Source of the DNA: Bradyrhizobium ottawaense | Lineage (GTDB): Bacteria > Pseudomonadota > Alphaproteobacteria > Rhizobiales > Xanthobacteraceae | DNA length: 64,000 bases | NCBI RefSeq assembly: GCF_002278135.3 | Contig: NZ_CP029425.2 | Location: forward strand, 310,001-374,000 | Direction: 5' to 3' | Shown: positions 55,488-64,000 of the stretch, piece after piece | Layout of the letters: each line of letters starts with the position of its first letter | Position numbering within the stretch: the first letter of the stretch is position 1 | The notes under the pieces: model-generated | Database searches by the model: none | Seen by the model: only the letters and a program-made list of their open reading frames with translations | Told to the model about the DNA's origin: nothing | Made by a program: the position numbers and the translations under genes

Positions 55488-55573
55488 GTAGCCCGGATGG
55501 AGCGCTGCGAAATCCGGGATTCTCACCGCGCTGATGGGCCTTCCCGGATTGCGCTGCGCTCCATCCGGGCTAC
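55488..55573. repeat. Palindromic repeat family E
   Basis: GTAGCCCGGATGGAGCGCTG...GCGCTGCGCTCCATCCGGGCTAC, an inverted pair between FkbM and the ABC exporter. Fragments lie at 49614 and 9424. Confidence 0.8.
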
Positions 55574-55577
55574 GAGA

Positions 55578-57533
55578 TCACGCAGCTTTCTTCGGTGCCT
55601 TGCGCTGCCGCAGAAATCGCCCGAGCAGCCTGCGCTTGCCCTTGCGTGGGATGAGGTCGATGTCGCTGACGAGCTTGGCGCCGCCCTTGCGGCGCTCCAG
55701 CACGATCTTGCGGCTGTGGAAGGCTTCCAGCTCGGCGCGATGCGCGACGCTGACGATGGTCGCCTTCGGCAGCGCGTCGGTGACCATCTTCATCATCCTG
55801 TCCTGGCTCTTCTCGTCGAGCGCCGAGGTCGCCTCGTCGAGCACGATGATGTCGGGCTTGTGCAGCAACAGCCGCGCAAAGGCGAGGCGCTGCTTCTCGC
55901 CGCCGGATAGCGTCTGGTCCCAGGGGCTTTCCTCCTCGATCTTTTCCTTGAGATGGTCGAGGCCGACCTTATGCAGGACGTCACCGATCTCCTCCAGGGT
56001 CCAGTCCTCGGCCGCACCGGGATAGGCGACCGCGCGGCGCAGTGATCCGGAGGGCACATAGGGCCGCTGCGGCAGCATGAACAGTCGGCGATCCCTGTGA
56101 AAATTGACGCTGCCGCCGCCCCAGGGCCACAGGCCTGCGATGGCGCGCACCAGCGTACTCTTGCCGGTCCCGGATTCGCCGGCGACCAGCAGCCGTTCGC
56201 CCGACTCGATCACCACCTCGGTCTCGCCGACCACGGCCGTGCCGTCGTCGAGCGAGACCGACAGATCCTTCATCTCCAGGATGGCGTCGTTGCTGGTCTC
56301 GCCGCGCTTGATGCGGCCAAAACCGTCGCCCTGCTCGGCGCGTTCGAGTCCGTCGAGCGACATCATCAGCGAGGCGATGCGGCGCGCGCAGGCGTTCCAG
56401 TCGGCAAGCCGCGGATAATTGTCGACCAGCCAGCCGAACGCGCTCTGCACGATGGTGAAGGCGGAGGCCGCCTGCATCACCTGTCCCAGCGTCATGCTGC
56501 CGTCGAGGAATTTTGGCGCGCAGAGCAAAAGCGGCACGACCGGCGCAACCAGGCTCGAGCCCTGCGACACCAACGTGGTGCGCATGTGCTGACCGGCGAG
56601 CCGCGCCCATTGCCGGAGCACGCCGGCGAAGTTGCGGTCGATGCCGTCGCGCTCTTCCTCCTCGCCGCCCAGCAGTGCGATGCTCTCGCCGTTCTCGCGC
56701 ACGCGCGTCAGCGTGTAGCGGAAATCGGCTTCGGCCTGGTTCTTGTCCTCGGAGACCTGCACGAAGCGCCGGCCGATCACCAGGATGGAGCCCGAGGCGA
56801 TCGCGGCATAGAGCATCGCGGCGATCACGAGGAAGCCGGGAATGGTGAGCGTCGAGCCGCCGAACGTGACGGTGAGCGCGCCGCCGATGGTCCAGAGCAC
56901 GATGATGAAGGTCGCGGCCGACAGCAGCGCCGAGGTGACGCCGGCGAGGAAATCGACCGGCGAATCGGTCGCGATGCGCAGATCCTCGGCAATCCGGTAT
57001 TCCGGATTCTCGTGGTCACCCTTGACGAGGTTGAGCTGGTAGTAGCGCCCGTTCGCGAGCCACCGCGTCAGCACGCTCGCCGTGAGCCAGGCCCGCCAAC
57101 GCCGCTGGATGCCCATGCGCGCGAACACCTGGATGACGCCGAGCACGATGCTGCCGATCGCAAGCGGAAAGAACATTGCGGTGAGATGGAAGACGCTCGC
57201 CGCGTCGCGCTTCTCGATGGCGTCGAAGATCGCGCGATTCCAGACGTTGATGCCGTACTGGAAAGCGACGGCCAGGACGATCAGCAGGCCGAGGCCGATC
57301 GAGAACGGCCAAGCGAGGCGATCGCCGCCCTGTCCCCAGAAGCCGCGCGCGCTGATCCAGAACCGTGTCAGCAGATAATCCTTGCGGGCCTGCTCGACCT
57401 CTTCAGGTGACAGCTCCGGGTCAGGCTCGAGCAATTCCGGCGGAGGCGGTGCGACCTTGTCGCCGTTCTCGCCGGCGATGTCGACGATGGGGGGCTTCCT
57501 GTCCTGCTCGCGTTTTCCAGCCGGCTTTTGCAT
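55578..57533 (-). CDS. SbmA/YddA-type ABC transporter, fused permease and ATPase
   Basis: 651 residues. An N-terminal acidic tail, a BacA/SbmA-like membrane domain (ABC_membrane_2 type, ~75-380) and an ATPase domain: Walker A GESGTGKST, signature LSGGEKQRL, Walker B IIVLDEATSALDE. The basic C terminus ends RKAPKKAA. Such YddA proteins handle peptides or cobalamin-like compounds, and BacA relatives matter in rhizobial symbiosis; the substrate here is unknown. The start is ATG 57533, TTG 57548 being less likely. Confidence 0.9.
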   Translation of the reverse strand: MQKPAGKREQDRKPPIVDIAGENGDKVAPPPPELLEPDPELSPEEVEQARKDYLLTRFWISARGFWGQGGDRLAWPFSIGLGLLIVLAVAFQYGINVWNRAIFDAIEKRDAASVFHLTAMFFPLAIGSIVLGVIQVFARMGIQRRWRAWLTASVLTRWLANGRYYQLNLVKGDHENPEYRIAEDLRIATDSPVDFLAGVTSALLSAATFIIVLWTIGGALTVTFGGSTLTIPGFLVIAAMLYAAIASGSILVIGRRFVQVSEDKNQAEADFRYTLTRVRENGESIALLGGEEEERDGIDRNFAGVLRQWARLAGQHMRTTLVSQGSSLVAPVVPLLLCAPKFLDGSMTLGQVMQAASAFTIVQSAFGWLVDNYPRLADWNACARRIASLMMSLDGLERAEQGDGFGRIKRGETSNDAILEMKDLSVSLDDGTAVVGETEVVIESGERLLVAGESGTGKSTLVRAIAGLWPWGGGSVNFHRDRRLFMLPQRPYVPSGSLRRAVAYPGAAEDWTLEEIGDVLHKVGLDHLKEKIEEESPWDQTLSGGEKQRLAFARLLLHKPDIIVLDEATSALDEKSQDRMMKMVTDALPKATIVSVAHRAELEAFHSRKIVLERRKGGAKLVSDIDLIPRKGKRRLLGRFLRQRKAPKKAA

Positions 57534-57586
57534 GATCGGATAACGCAAGCCAAATCAACCGGTTCCCCGAGGTTCCCGAGGCGCCT

Positions 57587-59815
57587 TTACTCGGCGGCGC
57601 CGTCGCGGACGCGCCGGATCCGGGCCGCCCGATGTAGAATTCGCGACAATTCCTCGATCGAGTACGGCTTTTGCACCAGATCGAAGCCGGCAGCGCCATC
57701 CTGCGCCAGCGCCTGGCTGTAGCCCGTGGTCAGCACGACCGGCACGCCGATGCCCCGTTGGCAGATGGCCTGCGCCAGATCGAGCCCGGTCATTCCCGGC
57801 ATGACGACGTCCGAGAACACGACATCGAAACGATCCGCGTCCATGTCGAGCTCGGCGAGTGCATCGGTGGCGTTGTCGACCAGCGTGATGCTGTAGCCGA
57901 GCTCGGTGAGGCCGTCGGCGGCGAAATTGGCAAGCTCGATATTGTCCTCGACCAGCAGCACCGACATGCCGCTGCCGGCCACCGCCGGCGCCGTGTTCGG
58001 CGCCTGCCGCTGCGGCAGCAGGTCCGCCGGCACGCGCGGCAGGTGGAGCGAGAAGGTGCTGCCGTGACCGACCTCGCTCCTAACCGTCACCTCGCCCCCG
58101 GATTGCCGGGCAAAGCCGAACACCTGGGACAGGCCGAGGCCGGTGCCGTGGCCGACCTGCTTGGTGGTGAAGAACGGCTCGAAGATGCGTTCCAGCCGGG
58201 CGGCAGGAATGCCGACTCCGGTGTCGCTGACGGTCACGCTGATGAAGCCACGGTTTGCCAAGTTCTGGTTTGCCAAGTTCTGGTTTGCCAAGCTCTGGCT
58301 TCCCAAGCTCTGGCTTCCCAAGTTCTGGTTTACCAAGGTCTGGCTGCCCGGGGCATGGGCCAGCGTGTCCGGAACGGCCGCCGCGGCCTCGACCGTGAAA
58401 ACGATCCTGCCCTTGCCCTGCATGGCATCGCGCGCGTTGGTCGCCATGTTGATCAGCGCCGTCTCGAACTGGCCGGCATCGGCGTGGACGAGGCAGGGCT
58501 CGGTGGGCAGGCGCATGGTGATCTCGATGGCCGGCCCCAGCAGCGGCGCCAGCATGTCGTGCAGCGCCTGCATCCGCTCGCCGACGTCGAACACTTCCGG
58601 CTTCAGGGTCTGACGCCGCGCAAAGGCGAGCAGCTGCGAGGTCAGCTTGGCCGCGCGCGCCACTGCGTCCGCAATGGCCGTGATGTAGCGCTGCCGCCGC
58701 TCCTCCGTCAGTTGCGGCCGGTTCAACAGGTCGACCGAGGCGCGGATCACCGTCAGCAGATTGTTGAAATCATGCGCGACGCCGCCGGTGAGCTGTCCGA
58801 GCGCCTCCAGGCGCTGGCTGTGCTTGAGTGCCTCCTCGGCCTCACGCCGCTTGGCGGCTTCGGCCTGAAGGTGCTGCGTGCGCCGCAATGCCAGCGCCAA
58901 CAGCAGAAACAGAAGTGCGGTGGCGGGAATGCCGAACACCAGATGCTGGCCCATGGTGGCGAGCCAGCGCGCGCGGATCGCCGAGGTCTCGAGCCCGGCG
59001 CTGACATAGATCGGATATTCGGCGACGCGCCGGTAGCCGATGCGGCGCTCGATCCCGTCCGACGGCCAGGCGACGGTGATGAGGCCGTGCGCGGGCCGCG
59101 CCGCGATTTCCCGGCCGACCGGTCCGGTCGGATCCAGCCGAAGGTCGCGCTCGAGCCGCGGGAACTGCGCGAGCAGCACACCGTCGGCGCGTCCCATCGC
59201 GAAGAAGCTGCCGGCATCGGAGCCGATCCGCGCATAGAAACTCTCGAAATATTCGGGGAGGACAGAGGCCTGGATCACCCCGATGAAAGTGCCGTCGTCG
59301 GAGTCGCGGCGGCGGCTCACCCCGAAGAAGCGCGCGCCCTGATAGGGCGGACGGGGCGTCAGGGCCGTGCCGATGAAGCTGCCGATGGTCTGGTCGACGT
59401 GAGCGTAGAAATAGTCGCGGTCTGCAAAGCGGAGCTCCGGCGGCGGCGAGGCGAGGCTGTTGACCAGCGCTTTGCCGTCCGCGTCGAAGATCCAGGCCGA
59501 TTTGAGCTGCGGCAGTGAATCGGTCAGCCGCCTCAGGCGGCGGTGCAGCGCCGGCTCGCGCGCGCGGATGACGTCGTCGGGAAGGCCGCGCACGACCTCG
59601 TTGAGCTCGGCCAGGCTGCGATCGATGGTCTCGAACACCTTGAGCGCGTGCTCATGCACGACGTCGAGCGTGCGCTCGATCTCCCGGTCGGCAATGTCCC
59701 TGGTCGAGGTGTAGGAGATCGCGGAGGTGATGACGAACAGCGCAACCGGCAGCGCCAGGGATGCCGCCATCATCCACTGCAACAGCCTCAGCGAATTGCG
59801 TTGCGCCCTCTGCAC
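57587..59815 (-). CDS. Hybrid sensor histidine kinase with receiver domain
   Basis: 742 residues, GTG start with GGAG 6 bp upstream. Helix at ~13-35, periplasmic dCache-like sensor (~40-285), helix at ~290-315, HisKA with the H-box GGVAHDFNNLLTV (~350), HATPase_c with N box (LINMATNARDAM), G1 (VSDTGVGIP) and G2 (GHGTGLGLSQV), and a C-terminal receiver (~616-735) with phospho-Asp in VFSDVVMPGM. Between N box and G1 (residues ~492-521) the protein is replaced by six NQNLA/SQSLG-type pentads from a 15-bp tandem repeat. Confidence 0.92.
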   Translation of the reverse strand: MQRAQRNSLRLLQWMMAASLALPVALFVITSAISYTSTRDIADREIERTLDVVHEHALKVFETIDRSLAELNEVVRGLPDDVIRAREPALHRRLRRLTDSLPQLKSAWIFDADGKALVNSLASPPPELRFADRDYFYAHVDQTIGSFIGTALTPRPPYQGARFFGVSRRRDSDDGTFIGVIQASVLPEYFESFYARIGSDAGSFFAMGRADGVLLAQFPRLERDLRLDPTGPVGREIAARPAHGLITVAWPSDGIERRIGYRRVAEYPIYVSAGLETSAIRARWLATMGQHLVFGIPATALLFLLLALALRRTQHLQAEAAKRREAEEALKHSQRLEALGQLTGGVAHDFNNLLTVIRASVDLLNRPQLTEERRQRYITAIADAVARAAKLTSQLLAFARRQTLKPEVFDVGERMQALHDMLAPLLGPAIEITMRLPTEPCLVHADAGQFETALINMATNARDAMQGKGRIVFTVEAAAAVPDTLAHAPGSQTLVNQNLGSQSLGSQSLANQNLANQNLANRGFISVTVSDTGVGIPAARLERIFEPFFTTKQVGHGTGLGLSQVFGFARQSGGEVTVRSEVGHGSTFSLHLPRVPADLLPQRQAPNTAPAVAGSGMSVLLVEDNIELANFAADGLTELGYSITLVDNATDALAELDMDADRFDVVFSDVVMPGMTGLDLAQAICQRGIGVPVVLTTGYSQALAQDGAAGFDLVQKPYSIEELSRILHRAARIRRVRDGAAE
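58252..58341 (-). repeat. Six 15-bp tandem repeats inside the kinase gene
   Basis: On the plus strand the unit GGTTTGCCAAGTTCT occurs six times with small differences (15 bp each, 90 bp total, in frame). A seventh partial unit follows. On the coding strand it gives NQNLA/SQSLG pentads. Confidence 0.9.
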
Positions 59816-60003
59816 AGTCGCTCCGTCCCTGACGGGAGCTTAACTGAATCTCGCGCGGGGAAGGAAGCAACTTGTGCCGGAACCGCTGGTTGTGCGCGTG
59901 GAACTTACGCGCACAGCGGGTCGGAGAAAATTCTACTCGAATTGACCGCGATCTCGGAATGTCCCGGCCGGACTGGCCGGGACACGAAGCATGAACCGCG
60001 CCT

Positions 60004-60786
60004 TTAGATCTGGCGCTCGACCATCTTGAGCTTCAGCTCGGCGATGGCTTCGGCCGGGTTCAGTCCCTTCGGGCAGGCCTTGGCGCAATTCATGATGGTG
60101 TGGCAGCGGTAGAGGCGGAACGGATCCTCGAGATTGTCGAGCCGCTCGCCGGTCGCCTCGTCGCGCGAATCGGACACCCAGCGATTGGCCTGGAGCAGCG
60201 CGGCGGGACCGAGATAACGTTCGCTGTTCCACCAATAGCTCGGGCACGAGGTCGAGCAGCAGGCGCACAGGATGCACTCGTAGAGGCCGTCGAGCTTCTC
60301 GCGATCCTCGTGGGTCTGGCGCCATTCCTTCTGCGGCGTCGGCGAGGTCGTCTTCAGCCACGGCTCGACCGATGCGTACTGGGCGTAGAAATTGGTGAGG
60401 TCGGGGACGAGGTCCTTCACGACCGGCTGGTGCGGCAATGGATTGATCTTCACCGCGCCGTCCTTCACGTCGTGCATCGAGCGGGTGCAAGCGAGCGTAT
60501 TCTGGCCGTCGATGTTCATGGCGCAGGAGCCGCAGACGCCTTCGCGGCAGGAGCGGCGGAAGGTCAGCGACGGGTCGATGTGATTCTTGATCCAGATCAG
60601 GCCGTCCAGCACCATCGGGCCACAATCATTGGTGTCGACGTAGTAGGTGTCGACGCTCGGATTCTTGCCGTCGTCCGGATTCCAGCGGTAGACGCGAAAC
60701 TCGCGGGTCTCGGTCGCGCCCGCGGGCTTCGGCCAGGTCTTGCCGCCGGAAATCTTGGAGTTCTTCGGAAGTGCGAATTCAACCAT
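60004..60786 (-). CDS. sdhB: Succinate dehydrogenase iron-sulfur subunit
   Basis: 260 residues. [2Fe-2S] ligands in [22 protein letters not shown], [4Fe-4S] in [13 protein letters not shown] and [3Fe-4S] in [17 protein letters not shown]. It passes electrons from SdhA to the membrane quinone site. It is the last gene of the operon, separated from sdhA by 107 bp that contain a family A repeat. Confidence 0.98.
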   Translation of the reverse strand: MVEFALPKNSKISGGKTWPKPAGATETREFRVYRWNPDDGKNPSVDTYYVDTNDCGPMVLDGLIWIKNHIDPSLTFRRSCREGVCGSCAMNIDGQNTLACTRSMHDVKDGAVKINPLPHQPVVKDLVPDLTNFYAQYASVEPWLKTTSPTPQKEWRQTHEDREKLDGLYECILCACCSTSCPSYWWNSERYLGPAALLQANRWVSDSRDEATGERLDNLEDPFRLYRCHTIMNCAKACPKGLNPAEAIAELKLKMVERQI

Positions 60787-60800
60787 TGCTCTAACCTTTC

Positions 60801-60880
60801 GTCATTCCGGGGCGATGCGCAGCATCGAACCCGGAATCTCGAGATTCCGGGTCTGGTCCTTCGGACCATCCCGGAATGAC
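60801..60880. repeat. Palindromic repeat family A, copy 5, inside the sdh operon
   Basis: GTCATTCCGGGG...CCCGGAATCTCGAGATTCCGGG...CCGGAATGAC, the most complete copy. It lies between sdhA and sdhB and will fold in the polycistronic mRNA. Confidence 0.85.
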
Positions 60881-60893
60881 GGCTACTGTTCGC

Positions 60894-62744
60894 TCAGTAC
60901 ACACGCGCTTTCGGCGGGATGTACTGCACGTCGTTGGTCATGGTGTAGTCGTGAACCGGGCGGTACTCGATCTTGACTTTGCCGGCATCGTCCAGCCAGG
61001 CCAGCGTGTGCTTCATCCAGTTCTTGTCGTCGCGCTCGGAGAAGTCCTCGCGCGCATGCGCGCCGCGGCTCTCGGTGCGATTGGCGGCCGAGTTCATCGT
61101 CACCACCGCTTGCGAGATCAGATTGTCGAATTCGAGCGTCTCGACGAGGTCCGAATTCCACACCAGCGAGCGGTCGGACACGGCGATGTCGGTGATGCCG
61201 CTGTGGACCTTCTCGATCAAGTTCTGGCCCTCGCTCAGGACTTCGCCGGTGCGGAACACCGCGCAATTGCTCTGCATCACATGCTGCATGCCTTCGCGCA
61301 GCTTTGCGGTCGGCGTGCCGCCGGAGGCGTAGCGGTAATGGTCGAGGCGGCCGAGCGCGAGCTCGGACGAGTTCGCCGGCAGCTCCGGCTGCTTGGCATT
61401 GGGCGTCAGCTTCTCGGCGAGGCGGAGCGCTGCGGCGCGGCCGAACACGACGAGGTCGATCAGCGAGTTGGAGCCGAGGCGGTTGGCGCCGTGCACGGAG
61501 ACGCAGGCGGCCTCGCCGATCGCCATCAGGCCGGGGATGATGGCGTTGTCGTCGCCGTCCTTCTTGGTCAGGACTTCGCCGTGATAGTTGGTGGGGATGC
61601 CGCCCATGTTGTAGTGCACCGTCGGCACGATCGGGATCGGCTCGCGCGTCACGTCGACATTGGCGAAGATCTTTGCGGATTCGGAGATGCCCGGCAGCCG
61701 CTCGGCCAGCACCGCGGGATCGAGATGGTCCAGATGCAGGAAGATGTGGTCCTTCTTCTTGCCGACGCCGCGGCCCTCGCGGATCTCGATGGTCATCGCG
61801 CGCGAGACGACGTCGCGCGAAGCGAGATCCTTGGCCGACGGCGCGTAGCGCTCCATGAAGCGCTCGCCCTCGGAGTTGACGAGATAGCCGCCTTCGCCGC
61901 GCGCGCCCTCGGTGACGAGACAGCCCGAGCCGTAGATGCCGGTCGGGTGGAACTGCACGAACTCCATGTCCTGCATCGGCAGGCCGGCGCGCAGCACCAT
62001 GCCGCCGCCGTCACCGGTGCAGGTGTGGGCCGAGGTGCAGGAGGCATAGGCGCGGCCGTAGCCGCCGGTCGCCAGAATCACGGTCTGGGCGCGGAAGCGG
62101 TGCAGCGTGCCATCGTCGAGCTTGAGCGCGATGACGCCGCGGCAGGTGCCCTGGTCGTCCATGATCAGGTCGATGGCGAAGAACTCAATGAAGAACTCGG
62201 CCGCGTGGCGCAGCGACTGGCCGTACATCGTGTGCAGCATGGCGTGGCCGGTGCGGTCGGCGGCGGCGCAGGTGCGCTGCGCCTGGCCCTTGCCGTAGTC
62301 CATGGTCATGCCGCCGAACGGACGCTGGTAGATCTTGCCGTCCTCGGTGCGCGAGAACGGCACGCCCCAATGCTCGAGCTCGTAGACCGCCTCGGGCGCG
62401 TTGCGCACCATGTATTCGATCGCGTCCTGGTCGCCGAGCCAGTCCGACCCCTTCACGGTGTCGTACATGTGCCAGCGCCAGTCGTCCTTGTGCATGTTGC
62501 CGAGCGAGGCGGAGATGCCGCCCTGCGCCGCCACCGTGTGCGAACGGGTCGGAAATACCTTGGTGATGCAGGCCGTGCGCAGGCCGGCTTCGCTGCAGCC
62601 GACCACGGCGCGCAGGCCCGCGCCGCCGGCGCCGACCACGACGACGTCATAGGTGTGGTCTTCGATCGGATAGGCTTTGCCGTTGGTGGCGGGAGCGCCG
62701 TTGCCCGTGCCATTCGTTGTGGTGGCCGATGTTCCCGTAGCCAT
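60894..62744 (-). CDS. sdhA: Succinate dehydrogenase flavoprotein subunit
   Basis: 616 residues. FAD binding begins [13 protein letters not shown]; the covalent flavin His is in [10 protein letters not shown]; the active-site Arg/His region includes [12 protein letters not shown] and [23 protein letters not shown]. Oxidises succinate to fumarate in complex II. Full length. The 20-residue N-terminal Thr/Gly/Asn run is a variable addition. Confidence 0.98.
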   Translation of the reverse strand: MATGTSATTTNGTGNGAPATNGKAYPIEDHTYDVVVVGAGGAGLRAVVGCSEAGLRTACITKVFPTRSHTVAAQGGISASLGNMHKDDWRWHMYDTVKGSDWLGDQDAIEYMVRNAPEAVYELEHWGVPFSRTEDGKIYQRPFGGMTMDYGKGQAQRTCAAADRTGHAMLHTMYGQSLRHAAEFFIEFFAIDLIMDDQGTCRGVIALKLDDGTLHRFRAQTVILATGGYGRAYASCTSAHTCTGDGGGMVLRAGLPMQDMEFVQFHPTGIYGSGCLVTEGARGEGGYLVNSEGERFMERYAPSAKDLASRDVVSRAMTIEIREGRGVGKKKDHIFLHLDHLDPAVLAERLPGISESAKIFANVDVTREPIPIVPTVHYNMGGIPTNYHGEVLTKKDGDDNAIIPGLMAIGEAACVSVHGANRLGSNSLIDLVVFGRAAALRLAEKLTPNAKQPELPANSSELALGRLDHYRYASGGTPTAKLREGMQHVMQSNCAVFRTGEVLSEGQNLIEKVHSGITDIAVSDRSLVWNSDLVETLEFDNLISQAVVTMNSAANRTESRGAHAREDFSERDDKNWMKHTLAWLDDAGKVKIEYRPVHDYTMTNDVQYIPPKARVY

Positions 62745-62747
62745 GGG

Positions 62748-63152
62748 TTACACTCCGGAGGACAGTTTCAGGATCGCGTAGGTCGAGGCGAGCGCCACGG
62801 CGACCGAGAAGAAATTGTTGAGCATGATCGAGACGAGCTTCAGCTTCTCGTTATGGACGTAGTCCTCGATCACCACCTGCATGCCGATCTTCATGTGCCA
62901 GGCGCTGGCGAAGATGAAGAGGAGCAGGATCACCGCGACGGGAATGGAGCTCAGGGTCTGCGCAGCGTAGACTTGGTTGCGGCCGAGCAGCATCACGATG
63001 ATCACCAGCGCCGGGATCATCAGCAGCGTCATGGCGACGCCGGTGACGCGCTGTCGCCAGAAATCGGATGTGCCGGAATGCGCGGCACCGAGATTGCGGA
63101 CGCGGCCGAGCGGGGTCCGCAGGCTGCGCTTCGGCGTATCGGATGCGCTCAT
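62748..63152 (-). CDS. sdhD: Succinate dehydrogenase membrane anchor subunit D
   Basis: 134 residues with three helices: the N-terminal cytoplasmic ~25 residues, ALVIIVMLLGRNQ, VAVILLLFIFASAWHMKIGMQ with the heme-ligand region (WHMKIG), and the last helix. ATGA overlap with sdhC and 3 bp before sdhA. Confidence 0.93.
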   Translation of the reverse strand: MSASDTPKRSLRTPLGRVRNLGAAHSGTSDFWRQRVTGVAMTLLMIPALVIIVMLLGRNQVYAAQTLSSIPVAVILLLFIFASAWHMKIGMQVVIEDYVHNEKLKLVSIMLNNFFSVAVALASTYAILKLSSGV

Positions 63153-63547
63153 CGTCCACCTCCGTTCGCATAGGCGATGATCCAGATCAGCACCGTCAGC
63201 GCGATGCCGCCGATCAGGGCACCCCAGGTCAGCGCTTCCCGCTCATTGGCCTTGAAGCCGTAGCCGAGGTCCCACACGAAATGCCGGATGCCGCTGAGCA
63301 TATGGTGCATCAGCGCCCAAGTGTATCCGAACACGATCAGCCGCCCGATGATGCTGCCGGCGAAGGCCTGGACGTGTGCGTAAGCGGCCGGGCCGGAAGC
63401 CGCGGCAACCAGCCACCAGACCAGCAGCAGGGTTCCGAAATAGAGGGCAATCCCGGTGGCGCGATGGATGATGGACAGAGCCATCGTCAGCGTCCAGCGG
63501 TACACTTGCATGTGCGGCGAGAGGGGTCGTTCGATCCGTGCGGTCAT
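63149..63547 (-). CDS. sdhC: Succinate dehydrogenase cytochrome b556 subunit
   Basis: 132 residues, three helices. RPLSPHMQVYRWTLTMALSIIHRATGIAL is the family signature and the heme His is in MLSGIRHFVWDLG. First gene of sdhCDAB; ATGA overlap with sdhD. Confidence 0.95.
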   Translation of the reverse strand: MTARIERPLSPHMQVYRWTLTMALSIIHRATGIALYFGTLLLVWWLVAAASGPAAYAHVQAFAGSIIGRLIVFGYTWALMHHMLSGIRHFVWDLGYGFKANEREALTWGALIGGIALTVLIWIIAYANGGGR

Positions 63548-64000
63548 GGGCTTTGATGTTTTATGGCGGCCCAGCAGGGGGCGCGCGGGGATCGGAAAGG
63601 TCGGCTCTATTTACGGAGTCGATTTGGCCTGTGCAATCTCCAAATTGCCATAAATCGAACGATGGTTCAGCTCTAGAGCCTTGATGAAGCAAGGCCAATC
63701 AGGGGCTTGGTATACCAGAGCATCGGTCCGCCAACCAAACTGAGAACTCAAATTCATTACTTCGTAGCCTGCGCGAGGCGCATTGAAATCGCTATTGGAA
63801 CGCCTCTAGCCCAACGTCCGCTGCTCTCCGCTCGCACCAATCGGTCGGTGTCGGCCGTAGCCGCCTCCCAAGGGCCCAGGGCGACTCGGCTCGCCGCACG
63901 CTGGCCCAGCTTCGCTGAAAACCGCGGATATGCGCAGCCCGCATTCCACCCCAGCCGGGACGTCCGGTGCGTCGACCGGGCAACCCGGATCGCCTAAAGC
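63548..64000. other. 453-bp region upstream of sdhC, no clear gene
   Basis: It holds the sdh promoter; an A/T-rich stretch near 63630-63665 is the best candidate for its -10/-35 area but I cannot assign hexamers. Short minus- and plus-strand frames (63707-63997, 63792-63983) lack coding character. Confidence 0.5.

Noticed and set aside
60100..60879. Plus-strand frames across sdhB and sdhA
   Set aside because: They are antisense to well-identified complex II genes.
63707..63997. Frames at the right edge of the window
   Set aside because: No start context, no family and no GC-position signal.

Overview
The window is a 64 kb piece of a GC-rich alphaproteobacterial chromosome. Gene content and order (tsaD|hemD-COG4223-hemY, an sdhCDAB operon, long-form argG, IalB, TAXI-type binding proteins, two CtrA-type TTAA-N7-TTAA sites) and the many short palindromic intergenic elements point to the Bradyrhizobium/Nitrobacteraceae branch of the Rhizobiales. 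This assignment is by protein and motif recognition; no search was run.

Layout. 1-5.1 kb: partial tsaD, then the heme genes hemD, a mitofilin-like protein and hemY, and tRNA-Thr(CGT). 5.1-19.3 kb: a GT-C-like membrane protein, small secreted proteins (two with a Cys-rich GLG1-type repeat, the first behind two CRP-type palindromes), a membrane-anchored polysaccharide deacetylase, an MFS exporter, a Tat-exported hydrolase, a P450, a DUF5939 nucleotide cyclase, TerB, an SDR, a class I amidotransferase, an enoyl-CoA hydratase gene broken by a one-base deletion, and tRNA-Ala(CGC). 19.4-29.2 kb: yggT-DUF167-folD, ppa, a GNAT gene, a four-gene overlapping operon (hydrolase, DUF2269, SDR-DoxX, DCC thiol oxidoreductase), an amine oxidase and typA.

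29.4-35.7 kb is the most unusual part. On the minus strand a Crp-like regulator is followed by an Lgt-like membrane protein, a radical-SAM enzyme resembling the archaeal tetraether-lipid synthase (Tes/MJ0619) family, and two tiny paralogous membrane proteins. The last four genes overlap end to end, which suggests a lipid-tail-modifying unit. Next to it a 2.2 kb element (33090-35317) with perfect 23-bp inverted ends carries a DNA-binding protein, a small ORF and a large serine recombinase, and has landed just upstream of a response-regulator gene.

35.7-64 kb: PhoD, two TAXI solute-binding proteins, PCD/PhhB, DUF1232, a quinone oxidoreductase, a dienoyl-CoA-reductase-like SDR, IalB, rlmN, a PAP2 protein with an altered motif, argG, a PhoA-type phosphatase, an OmpA protein with a very long Pro/Ala region, VOC and FkbM proteins, an SbmA/YddA-type ABC exporter, a hybrid histidine kinase whose ATPase domain contains six 15-bp tandem repeats, and sdhCDAB with a palindromic element between sdhA and sdhB. 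At least eight palindromic-repeat families lie between genes; the commonest (TCATTCCGG...CCGGAATGA) has five copies.
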